A stretch of DNA of 12,481 bases from CAZOMR01 sp964580655. GTDB lineage: Bacteria; RBG-13-61-14; CAZOMR01. Positions 1-7,473 of this stretch are shown one piece after another; position 1 is the stretch's first letter; the number at the start of each line of letters is the position of its first letter. The stretch covers positions 1 to 12,481 of the forward strand of contig CAZOMR010000081.1 in the NCBI GenBank assembly GCA_964580655.1, in the 5' to 3' direction. Below the pieces are notes generated by a model. It did not search any database, was not told where the DNA came from, and saw only the letters and a list, made by a program, of their open reading frames with translations. Made by a program: the position numbers and the translations under genes.

Positions 1-1
1 A

Positions 2-49
2 CATGAATTCGGTGTGGGAAGGTTTGAATACGAGATAGAGGAGATATGA
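2..49 (+). CDS. Possible C-terminal tail of a convergent gene, cut by the left edge
   Basis: Fifteen sense codons followed by TGA (47-49) are open to the left edge in one plus-strand frame. They read HEFGVGRFEYEIEEI, an acidic, protein-like tail. The other two plus frames stop within the first 40 bases or give no convincing peptide. If real, this is the 3' end of a gene converging on the CAP-domain gene, with only 14 nt (50-63) between the two stop codons. The stretch is too short to assign a family and could be chance. Confidence 0.3.
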   Translation, partial: HEFGVGRFEYEIEEI

Positions 50-63
50 ATTAAATCCACCAG

Positions 64-1278
64 CTAGGGTATATCCGCGAACTCCTGTGTGATGTAATAC
101 CATGTCTGGTCTCCTTTTTTCGCGATGGCCACTCCCACTCCTATGCGGTTGAATTCAGGGTCTATGATATTCCTGCGGTGAACCGGGCTTTTGAGAAGCT
201 CTTCCACACCCTTCTTGATACTGGGGTTGACCACTACATTCTCCATCACAGTTGCTGACCCCATTCCTGCCCTGCCTGCGCGTTCGTCCACAGAACCATG
301 ATCCGGCGAGAAATGACCGACATACTCATTCTCCATCATATCCTTTGAGTGGGCCCTCGCCATATCAGTCAGCCTGGAATTTTCCCGCAAAGGCTTTAGA
401 CCCTCTCGCACTCTTACCTGATTGACCATCCGGATCACATCAGCCTCGGCCTCGCCGGGCTCGGTATAAATCTTATCATCGAAATCCAGCTTGAACACGC
501 CCTTCTCTGATCCTGCGCCTTCCCCGCTTGCACTGATCTCCAGGATGGATGCTACTGCGGCCTTGCCTTTTCCGCTTACCGTGATCTCCAGCCGGTAGGT
601 GCCCTGGCCATAAGAAAACGGAATCATGCCGTAGAATTCCTCGCGGTCTCGCAATAAGGGCACCCGGAGGACCTTTCCCGATGGAGGGGTCAAGAGCGCC
701 GCGGCCTTCAGGCCTGTGCCAGGGCCTGTGAGTTTTCCTTCCAGTTCCAGGCGATCTCCGACAGAGACATCACTCGGAAAAGGCTTTATCTGGACCATCC
801 GCTCTGACATGATGACTACAAGGAAAGGCGCGGCTGATCCGGGCTTCGAGACTCCGACGCCCACATGTGTATAAGGGTTCCTGTCCGCCATGGCCTTTAC
901 CTGGTTTTCAAGGTAAGGCCGGAGTTCCCCCCCGGGCTGATACAGAGTGTAGTTGAAATAGAACCGGTTTTCGGCTATCCCGGCCTCGCGGAGTTTCTTC
1001 CGGATCAACTCCGGTGAAGGCCTCCTTGTTGCAAGCAAGGGATTGAATGACAGCATGTTCGCTATTGCTCGAGCCGCGCTGACAAGTCCCAGGTCAACCT
1101 TCAGCTCCGACTCGCCTGCGCATGGCATAATCTCAATGAGTATCTCCATGCAATTATCCTCGTCATCCTGAAGCGGAAAATCATAACTCTGTCCATAATA
1201 AACCGCGGCAGTGCTTAAAAGCGCAGGTAAACCAAGGGACATGAACACGATCAGGATCGAGAATACCCTTTGCCTCAT
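64..1278 (-). CDS. Exported CAP (SCP/PR-1/YkwD-like) domain protein with a degenerate N-terminal CAP-like module
   Basis: 404 residues. An N-terminal hydrophobic segment (about 5-25, after MRQR) looks like a signal peptide or membrane anchor, so the protein should act outside the cytoplasm. The C-terminal CAP domain spans about 276-402. It shows H310 and H322 (GHFSPD), E346 (MEN), H367 in SPVHRRNI, and the closing IGVGVA strand followed by WYYITQEF. These match the His/Glu cleft of bacterial YkwD-like CAP proteins. Residues about 166-255 look like an Ig-like beta domain. Residues about 62-160 resemble a second CAP module without the cleft residues, with THVGVGV at 137-143. The start ATG overlaps the rsmA stop as ATGA, which suggests translational coupling. 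A purine-rich GAGAGAGG sits directly against the ATG. The biochemical role of bacterial CAP domains is mostly unknown, so no substrate is proposed. It is the last gene of the operon. Confidence 0.85.
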   Translation of the reverse strand: MRQRVFSILIVFMSLGLPALLSTAAVYYGQSYDFPLQDDEDNCMEILIEIMPCAGESELKVDLGLVSAARAIANMLSFNPLLATRRPSPELIRKKLREAGIAENRFYFNYTLYQPGGELRPYLENQVKAMADRNPYTHVGVGVSKPGSAAPFLVVIMSERMVQIKPFPSDVSVGDRLELEGKLTGPGTGLKAAALLTPPSGKVLRVPLLRDREEFYGMIPFSYGQGTYRLEITVSGKGKAAVASILEISASGEGAGSEKGVFKLDFDDKIYTEPGEAEADVIRMVNQVRVREGLKPLRENSRLTDMARAHSKDMMENEYVGHFSPDHGSVDERAGRAGMGSATVMENVVVNPSIKKGVEELLKSPVHRRNIIDPEFNRIGVGVAIAKKGDQTWYYITQEFADIP

Positions 1279-2120
1279 CCTCTCTCGCCTTTTTTTGGGA
1301 ACAAATAATTTGCAAGCCTTGCAAACTCTGCCAGGCTCAATGTCTCGGCCCTTCTCCCCGGATCAATGCCGCATGCCCTCAGATGATCTGATATGTCCTG
1401 CGGCTCATAACCCAGGCCGGACTTGGCAAGGGAGTTTCGCAGGGTCTTGCGCCTTTTAGAGAAAGCCGCGCGAACCACCTTCCGAAAGAATTCTTCATTC
1501 GCGAGTTTCTCGCGAGGCTCATCAAGCGGGCTCAGCCGGACCAGTGTGGAGTGAACCCTTGGTCTGGGACGGAAGGCCTCCGGGCCCAGCTCAAGCACTA
1601 TCCGGGCCTCAGCCTTCATCTGGATGAAGATCGAGAGTATTCCGTAATCCTTTGTCTCTGGCTCGGCCACGAGTCTGAGGCCCACTTCCCTCTGCACCAT
1701 CAGAAGAAGCGATGAAAACAGCTCCGGGGTTTCCATGAGCTTGAAGATAATCTGAGTCGAGATATTGTAAGGGAGGTTAGCCACCACCTTCAGCTTTTCT
1801 CCGGGCGCGGCGAGATTGCGGTAGTCAAAGAAGAGCGCGTTTTCCTGGATTATCATTATGTTCTCATCATGCAATTTTCGAGCAAGTATCCCGGCCATAT
1901 CCCGGTCGAACTCGATAGCATGAACAACTTTAGCGCGCTGTGCGAGCTTCCGAGTGAGGTTGCCCGGGCCTGCTCCGATTTCCACCACAATGTCATTTTC
2001 TGAGACCCTTGCCAGTTGCACTACCCGCCACAAAAGCCTTTCCTTTGTGAGAAAGTGTTGTCCCAGTGCCTTCTTGGCTTTGTATCCCTTGATGGTGGTG
2101 CGGGCGCGTTTTTGATCCAT
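1275..2120 (-). CDS. rsmA: 16S rRNA (adenine(1518)-N6/adenine(1519)-N6)-dimethyltransferase
   Basis: 281 residues, close to the usual length of about 270. RsmA (KsgA) uses S-adenosylmethionine to dimethylate the two adjacent adenines in the helix 45 loop of 16S rRNA, late in assembly of the small ribosomal subunit. Visible hallmarks are GQHFL near residue 20, SAM-binding motif I VEIGAGPG (46-53), an acidic E70 at the end of the next strand, catalytic motif IV NLPY (115-118), PRPRVHS (185-191) and the basic FSKRRKTLRNSL motif (220-231). The ATG at 2120 lies 9 nt after the tsaD stop with only a weak purine-rich ribosome site (GTGAGAA). The stop overlaps the CAP gene start by 4 nt. Nothing looks truncated. 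Identification is firm. Confidence 0.96.
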   Translation of the reverse strand: MDQKRARTTIKGYKAKKALGQHFLTKERLLWRVVQLARVSENDIVVEIGAGPGNLTRKLAQRAKVVHAIEFDRDMAGILARKLHDENIMIIQENALFFDYRNLAAPGEKLKVVANLPYNISTQIIFKLMETPELFSSLLLMVQREVGLRLVAEPETKDYGILSIFIQMKAEARIVLELGPEAFRPRPRVHSTLVRLSPLDEPREKLANEEFFRKVVRAAFSKRRKTLRNSLAKSGLGYEPQDISDHLRACGIDPGRRAETLSLAEFARLANYLFPKKGERG

Positions 2121-2129
2121 TATTTTTTC

Positions 2130-3125
2130 TCACAGGGGCCAGACAGCGCGGGCGTTCAGTGCCCAATCATTGGCCAGGCCTTTCTTCAGCCGGTGGTAGC
2201 CTGCGCATGCAATCATGGCCGCGTTGTCCGTGCAGAGCTTCGGACACGGGATATGAAGGCGAATGCCCTGCTGATCGCATTCATCCTGCATCCTCTGTCT
2301 CAGTTTCTGGTTGCGGGCAACTCCTCCGCATATCAGGACATCGCGGTCTCCGGTTTTTCTTGCGGCCCTCATAGTCTTGTGCACAAGCACATCCAGGACC
2401 GCGTTTTGAAAGCTGGCCGCAATGTCCGCGCACTCATTTTTGATGTCCGGGCAGTTCTCGATATAATTCAAGACAGCGGTCTTTAGTCCGGAGAAACTGA
2501 ATTCAAGATTGTCTTTCCCGAACAAAGGCCTGGGGAACGAGATTTTTTCGCCATTGCCCTCTTTTGCCATGCGCTCGATAGCCGGTCCTCCGGGGTATCC
2601 GAGGGCCAGGAGTTTTGCTACTTTGTCAAAAGCTTCTCCAGCCGCGTCATCCAGGGTCTGTCCCATGGTTTGATACAGGCCGAATTCTTTTACGCGATAC
2701 AGGCTCGTGTGCCCTCCTGAGACCACGAGTCCGATAAAGGGGAACCGGACATCCTTCCCTTCGGCAAAGACCGCGAGAAGATGTCCCTCCAGATGATTGA
2801 CACCCGTGAATGGAACAGACCGCGTGAAAGCCATAGCCTTTGCGACCGATAGCCCGACAAGCAGGCAGATGACAAGCCCGGGTCCCGCGGTTACTGCGAT
2901 CCCGTCAATCCTGTCCAGGTCAAGCCCGGCCTGGTCAAGCGCGGCGCGGGTGACCGGCAGGATCATCTCAACATGTTGCCGCGAGGCCAGTTCCGGGACA
3001 ACTCCTCCGAAGGGAATGTGAATCTCATCCTGGCTGGAAACGATATTCGAGAGAATCCTCCGGCCGTCCTCAACCACTGCCGCCGCAGTATCATCGCATG
3101 AGGTATCAATGCCCAGGATCAACAA
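2130..3125 (-). CDS. tsaD: tRNA N6-adenosine threonylcarbamoyltransferase TsaD
   Basis: 331 residues, close to the E. coli length of 337. TsaD (Kae1/Gcp/YgjD family) transfers the threonylcarbamoyl group from threonylcarbamoyl-AMP to A37 of ANN-decoding tRNAs, together with TsaB and TsaE, which are not in this window. Motifs seen are GIDTSCDDTA (5-14), ASRQHVE (47-53), metal ligands H111 and H115 in NHLEGHL, VSGGHTS (135-141), GYPGGPAIE (176-184), FSFSGLKTA (209-217), GGVARNQ (267-273) and metal ligand D300 in CTDNAAM. The start is a TTG at 3125. AGGTGA lies just upstream at suitable spacing, and no in-frame ATG or GTG fits the conserved N-terminus. The stop of the preceding GH57 gene is built into that ribosome site, with a 4-nt gap. 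One small oddity is GPGLVICLLVG where many relatives have GPGLVGALLVG. Confidence 0.96.
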   Translation of the reverse strand: MLILGIDTSCDDTAAAVVEDGRRILSNIVSSQDEIHIPFGGVVPELASRQHVEMILPVTRAALDQAGLDLDRIDGIAVTAGPGLVICLLVGLSVAKAMAFTRSVPFTGVNHLEGHLLAVFAEGKDVRFPFIGLVVSGGHTSLYRVKEFGLYQTMGQTLDDAAGEAFDKVAKLLALGYPGGPAIERMAKEGNGEKISFPRPLFGKDNLEFSFSGLKTAVLNYIENCPDIKNECADIAASFQNAVLDVLVHKTMRAARKTGDRDVLICGGVARNQKLRQRMQDECDQQGIRLHIPCPKLCTDNAAMIACAGYHRLKKGLANDWALNARAVWPL

Positions 3126-3129
3126 GGTA

Positions 3130-5271
3130 TCACCTGCCCTTTTCCATGTTCAGGACTATCTGCCACTGCCATTTTTCGCCCGGACCGATTTCCAAAGGAT
3201 GAGTTGCCCAGATGACAGAGCCCTGGTAGGTCCGCTCAAACCCGGCCTCTGACCGGGACACGGTTTCCAGGGGAAATCTAAACAGGGCTCTGGCCTCCGG
3301 CTTGAAGAACATCTCTATATGAAAGCCAACAGCTTCATCAACCAGGGCCATCTCATATACGGCATCATGCCTTCCGATGCTCCTCATCAAAGACTCCTCG
3401 GGCTTTTCGCCGTTGATCCTGTAATAGCGATCTTCACTATCCCCGGCAAGCAGTGTGAAGTTGCACTCCACCGCAAAATCACAGACAAGTTTTTTTTGAG
3501 AGAGATTTATCAACTCATATTCCACGCCCAGTCCGGACCACCTTGACTCGAAAGCAAAGGACTTTCGCATCTCAAGCAAGAGATCGCCATAATCCAGGTC
3601 CACGGTTGCCTGGCGGGCAAGTGTAATCATGGCAAACCTTCGACCTGCCATGTCCTCCTTCACCTGAAAGGCGCCGGAGGCAAAGTGACCTCGCTCTGTG
3701 TAATCCTCCCGGATAAGATCCTCAATGCGGATGGGGCCTGTGACGAAATGGTCGAGAAAGCTGTATCTGGGAAACCTGTCGTATACGAGGTATTGCTCCA
3801 GGTTCGCTTCCTTGCTCGCAAGCCGCTCGTGGATGCTGAGGGGCCTGCCGATCTCGCCAGCACAGGCGTTCTGAATCTTCTCGTGGTATGCCTCGTGGCT
3901 ACGGGAAAGCACATTGCTCAGGCAAAACCTGGCCGGCTTGTATTCAAGGTAAAAAAGGGTTCCACCTTTAGCGGGATGAATGTATGCGCCGAGCTTGTCC
4001 GTGTCCAGCAGAATTTCTTCCTGGCCATCGCGGTCGAAATCGGCTCGCTCCATGGAGAGCCATGTGCCGGGGTTGCGCTTTTTTTCTATCATGACATCGG
4101 CCTCGATCAGGTTCTCATAGACCGCGTGCCGGAGGTAATTGAGGTAGATTCCACCGAACACGCCGTGCCAGTATGCGCAGTTGCACTGCCCGCGAAAGAG
4201 GCACTTTCGCGCTTCTTCAATATCCTGTATACCCTCCTCTTCCTCTGCCCTCTTGATCTTCTCGCTCACCCGGATCATTCGCTTGTGCATCAGGTTCGCC
4301 TCGGGATAGCGTATGAGAAAATTATCCCAGGCCGCACCGCGCACAAGTGGTGCCAGCTCTTCCATGCGGTTTTCTTCTTTGAGCTCCAGGATGAATCTCT
4401 CAAGCCGGCTTGAGAGCTTCGGAGGCAAAGCCCATATCATCATCTCCTCGTAACTCGCAGGGGGGATGTAAACGCGGCCGCGTGGCGGTGCAGAGGCAAG
4501 GTATTCACTCAAGGTTATAATGCGGAGCCATTCGCGGTTTTCGGTCAAAGCCTGAAAAAAACTCCGGAGCCAGCCCTTCTCGTATACCCATTCCCTTGTG
4601 CCGGGCCAGACGCCGAACTTCTCACCATCATCCCCGTAAACAGCCGCGAATTCTGGACTATCCTTGGACCTGGCTTTCAGGTAAGCGATGCTTTCCCCAG
4701 GTTCCCTGAAAGGTATCCAGTATCTCAGTTTCATGTCAATGGGAAACAGGGATACTGCATGGCCTTCGCGTTCTGTGATGAATCGGCCCCATATCTGGTT
4801 TTGTGGCAGGCCGGCATAGATAAAATGTGAATCATCCACGAGAGAGTAAAGAACACCTGCGCGAGAAAGCAGGCGCGGCAGACACGGGTCCCAGACGCGC
4901 TCAGGGAGCCAGATTCCACTGGGTCGCTTTCCGAATACATTCTCCAGGTGTTCTGCATAGGTTTGAATCTGGAGCAAGGCATCGTGCTCCGGTATAGCCG
5001 AGAGGATCGGCTCATAATATCCGCCGCCAAGAATCTCTACCTGGCCGCGTTCCACGAGCTTCTTGAGCATATCCACATGAGCTGGCTCGTGATCCTCTAT
5101 CCACTCCAGGAGACAGCCGGAGTAATGCAGGGCAATGCGAACCTCCGGATAGTCGGCAAGCGTCTCGATAAAAGGCGCGTAGCATTCGCGAAAGGCTTTT
5201 GCAAAGATGTGGTCGAAGTTTCCCACAGGCTGGTGGTTGTGGATTGCGAGAATCAGGGTTGCCCGCGACAT
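3130..5271 (-). CDS. GH57 4-alpha-glucanotransferase / alpha-amylase-type enzyme
   Basis: 713 residues from the ATG at 5271. Retaining GH57 enzymes of this type cut alpha-1,4 bonds and pass maltooligosaccharide to another glucan. The sequence tracks Thermococcus litoralis 4-alpha-glucanotransferase as I recall it. It shows HNHQP (11-15), GYYEPIL (84-90), WLPERVWDP with nucleophile E124, and the DDGEKFGVWPGT block with acid D215; the archaeal residues are E123 and D214. The helical middle region holds YWHGVFGG (367-374), and a beta-sandwich of DUF1926 type follows, with a DFDRDGQEEI loop near 411-420. No signal peptide is present, so it is cytoplasmic. An upstream GTG at 5289 would add six residues and overlap the previous gene. 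The ATG is preferred because it gives the same N-terminal length as the archaeal enzyme and a 5-nt gap. Whether transfer or hydrolysis dominates cannot be read from sequence. Confidence 0.92.
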   Translation of the reverse strand: MSRATLILAIHNHQPVGNFDHIFAKAFRECYAPFIETLADYPEVRIALHYSGCLLEWIEDHEPAHVDMLKKLVERGQVEILGGGYYEPILSAIPEHDALLQIQTYAEHLENVFGKRPSGIWLPERVWDPCLPRLLSRAGVLYSLVDDSHFIYAGLPQNQIWGRFITEREGHAVSLFPIDMKLRYWIPFREPGESIAYLKARSKDSPEFAAVYGDDGEKFGVWPGTREWVYEKGWLRSFFQALTENREWLRIITLSEYLASAPPRGRVYIPPASYEEMMIWALPPKLSSRLERFILELKEENRMEELAPLVRGAAWDNFLIRYPEANLMHKRMIRVSEKIKRAEEEEGIQDIEEARKCLFRGQCNCAYWHGVFGGIYLNYLRHAVYENLIEADVMIEKKRNPGTWLSMERADFDRDGQEEILLDTDKLGAYIHPAKGGTLFYLEYKPARFCLSNVLSRSHEAYHEKIQNACAGEIGRPLSIHERLASKEANLEQYLVYDRFPRYSFLDHFVTGPIRIEDLIREDYTERGHFASGAFQVKEDMAGRRFAMITLARQATVDLDYGDLLLEMRKSFAFESRWSGLGVEYELINLSQKKLVCDFAVECNFTLLAGDSEDRYYRINGEKPEESLMRSIGRHDAVYEMALVDEAVGFHIEMFFKPEARALFRFPLETVSRSEAGFERTYQGSVIWATHPLEIGPGEKWQWQIVLNMEKGR

Positions 5272-5276
5272 CAGGT

Positions 5277-7436
5277 TCAGACACTCCACATTCGTATCTC
5301 AAAGTTTTCGTCCGGCACGGCAAAAGAAATATAACCGTCCCGCGGATAGCGCGCTCTCTCAATATCTCTTTCCACCAGCTCCACCACCAGTGCCACCTCG
5401 TCGTTTGCTTTTAAATTCAGATCCTCGAAAGAAATGGCCAGTTCGATGATTCTTTCCGCGCGGATGCTTGTCAGCTCATGTCCGAGGCTGAACTGGCCCT
5501 CTTCCGTAAGGATGTGATGTGTGAAACGCTGAGGCTGATCGGTTGAAACGCGAAGCGGAAAGAACAGCACCTGTTCCAGGGGATGCAGAAATCGGACCCG
5601 GACATGAAGATCAGGCTCATCCGCTTCGGGCTCGGTGGGGTCGAAACGCAGGTAGAGGTGATCCAGGTCGAACCCAAAGTAGAATTTTTCAAAGAATGCC
5701 AGGGATTGATACATCGCTCCCTGGATCTTGCATAGGTCAAGACATCCGGCTTCATGCCATTCATAGAAGTTGGTAACCCTTCCGTCAATCACGGGAGAGA
5801 TAAGTCCCATTGGCTCTTCGGTCAGCCTTACAGGGTGGTCGAAGATCACGGGCTCATCCAGAAAAAGAGCGGGCCTCTCATTGAGGATGCGGTAGGAGTT
5901 TCGGAGGTGTGTGCGGAAAAGCTGGTCGTATTCCGCGTCCGTGTCCGTAGAGAAGTCGTCGCCGTACCACCAGAACCAGTCGCTTCCCTGGGCCGCATAG
6001 AATTCATCCCATGCGGCTCTAGCCTTGTCCGGGGGCGCATGTGCGCTCAGCCGTTCCAGGTCATTGCGCACCTGTTCCAGGTATTCCCACGCCTTGTTCT
6101 CTTCCGGCTGGCCTATCCAGATATTGAAGTTATGATTTATCCATGAACCCGTGTTGAACCGGGGGAGAAATTCTCTGGCTGGATGATCAGCAAGGTAGTC
6201 CTTGAAAGTGGTGAGATTGAAATTCGGCTCCTCTATGAGCCGTGAATAAAGGGTGCGAAGAAAATCTCTGCCGCTTTCCGGATAGTACTCCCAGGGATTC
6301 TCTCCGTCCAGGATGACGGCGCAGAGCGGGTGCTCAATACCTGCGCGCCGTGCTGATCTTCTAGCCGCTTCAAGGTGACGCAGAAAGTCCGAGACAGCGA
6401 CCTCGGCTGGATTACGAGAATAGGTAAAGCCGATCAGGTCAGAGAGTATGCGGTCGCGGAACACCATTGCTACCTGCCTGCCGTCGAACTCGGCGAGGTA
6501 GGGCTTGAGCAGGTCCTCTGGCCGCTTTCTTGCGGGAAAGCCTTCAAGCAATATATCCTCGTCAGTTGCCACCCACTCAATGCCGGCCTCGGCCCAGATC
6601 GGGATCAGCTCCGGTGCCACTGCTCCCTCGGAGGGCCACATGCCGGCGGGCTTTTGTCCGAAAATCTTTTCGTGATAGGCCACCGCCATGTCCACCTGGG
6701 CGCGGGCATCTTCGGGATGTGAAAAGCGCGGCACTTTTACCCTGGGGTTTGCCCGAAGCGCGAGATGGCTGTCGTAGATCAAGGGAAGGATGGGGTGATA
6801 GAACGGCGTTGTTGAAAGCTCGACCTGGCCCGATGCTGAATTCCGACGGTAGCAATCCAGGAGCTTTTTCAGAATTTTCTCCTGGGCCGAGATCACGAGA
6901 ACCTTCTCCTCCTCGGTAAAGTCATGGCCTTTGCGGATGAGTTCTTCCAGTTCGGGGATGTCATCCCTGGCCTTGAAGCCGAACCAGCAGAGGTTATACC
7001 ATACCTGTAGATCACGGATTTCTTGATCAGTAAAGCGCTTTTCGATCTGGTGCAGGTCAAGCCCTGCTCTGGTTCCACGCTTGTTGAGGAGTCGGAAATA
7101 TTCAGAATGTGGCCTGACCATTGTGTCCCAGTTGCACATGAAGAAGTTCCGAATTATAAAGATGCGCTCAGGCGGAGAAAGGTCCTCGGCAGGCCGTGTG
7201 CTCAGTTCATGGAAGGCATCATAGGACTGATGACTCGCATAATCCTGGACCTGTTTTACCAGGGACGGAGTAAGGTTGAAGACCGCGTGAGCCTCGTTGA
7301 ATTCCTCTATCACACGGATCATGTCGTAATAGCCTTTGACGGCATGGAGGCGGACCCATGGCAGGATATACTCGCGGTTGATAGGGTCCTTGTAGCTTGG
7401 CTGGTGCATGTGCCATAGAAAGACCAGGTTCAGCAT
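5277..7436 (-). CDS. GH57 pullulanase/alpha-amylase-type glycoside hydrolase
   Basis: 719 residues, no signal peptide, so probably cytoplasmic action on glycogen or maltodextrin. GH57 motif 1 is WHMHQP (8-13). GQVELSTTPFYHPILPL lies at 203-219. The catalytic nucleophile is E270 in GMWPSEGAVAPE, and the acid/base is D377 in ILDGENPWEYYP. The GMWPSE and LDGEN forms are those of the amylopullulanase branch of GH57 rather than the glucanotransferase or branching-enzyme branches. A helical part includes FWWYGDDFSTDTDAEYD (488-504), typical of this subgroup. Residues about 540-719 form a C-terminal beta-rich domain, possibly a carbohydrate-binding sandwich. The ATG at 7436 has only a weak GGGGA upstream. 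It follows the unknown exported gene by 37 nt and precedes the second GH57 gene by 5 nt. Cleavage of alpha-1,6 versus alpha-1,4 bonds cannot be settled from sequence. Confidence 0.9.
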   Translation of the reverse strand: MLNLVFLWHMHQPSYKDPINREYILPWVRLHAVKGYYDMIRVIEEFNEAHAVFNLTPSLVKQVQDYASHQSYDAFHELSTRPAEDLSPPERIFIIRNFFMCNWDTMVRPHSEYFRLLNKRGTRAGLDLHQIEKRFTDQEIRDLQVWYNLCWFGFKARDDIPELEELIRKGHDFTEEEKVLVISAQEKILKKLLDCYRRNSASGQVELSTTPFYHPILPLIYDSHLALRANPRVKVPRFSHPEDARAQVDMAVAYHEKIFGQKPAGMWPSEGAVAPELIPIWAEAGIEWVATDEDILLEGFPARKRPEDLLKPYLAEFDGRQVAMVFRDRILSDLIGFTYSRNPAEVAVSDFLRHLEAARRSARRAGIEHPLCAVILDGENPWEYYPESGRDFLRTLYSRLIEEPNFNLTTFKDYLADHPAREFLPRFNTGSWINHNFNIWIGQPEENKAWEYLEQVRNDLERLSAHAPPDKARAAWDEFYAAQGSDWFWWYGDDFSTDTDAEYDQLFRTHLRNSYRILNERPALFLDEPVIFDHPVRLTEEPMGLISPVIDGRVTNFYEWHEAGCLDLCKIQGAMYQSLAFFEKFYFGFDLDHLYLRFDPTEPEADEPDLHVRVRFLHPLEQVLFFPLRVSTDQPQRFTHHILTEEGQFSLGHELTSIRAERIIELAISFEDLNLKANDEVALVVELVERDIERARYPRDGYISFAVPDENFEIRMWSV

Positions 7437-7473
7437 GGCTAAATCCCCGGAAGGAGCATGAGTCCGAGGCGGC

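Noticed and set aside
3890..4040. DFDRDGQEEI in the GH57 glucanotransferase, like the FG-GAP loops of the divergent lipoprotein
   Set aside because: An equivalent D-rich loop occurs at the same place in archaeal GH57 glucanotransferases, so it is a family feature and not a transferred repeat.
3685..4413. A 242-codon open frame on the plus strand
   Set aside because: It lies wholly antisense to the GH57 glucanotransferase gene, whose catalytic motifs are intact, and its translation shows no recognisable domain. It is a shadow frame, as are the other plus-strand frames between 1200 and 11044.
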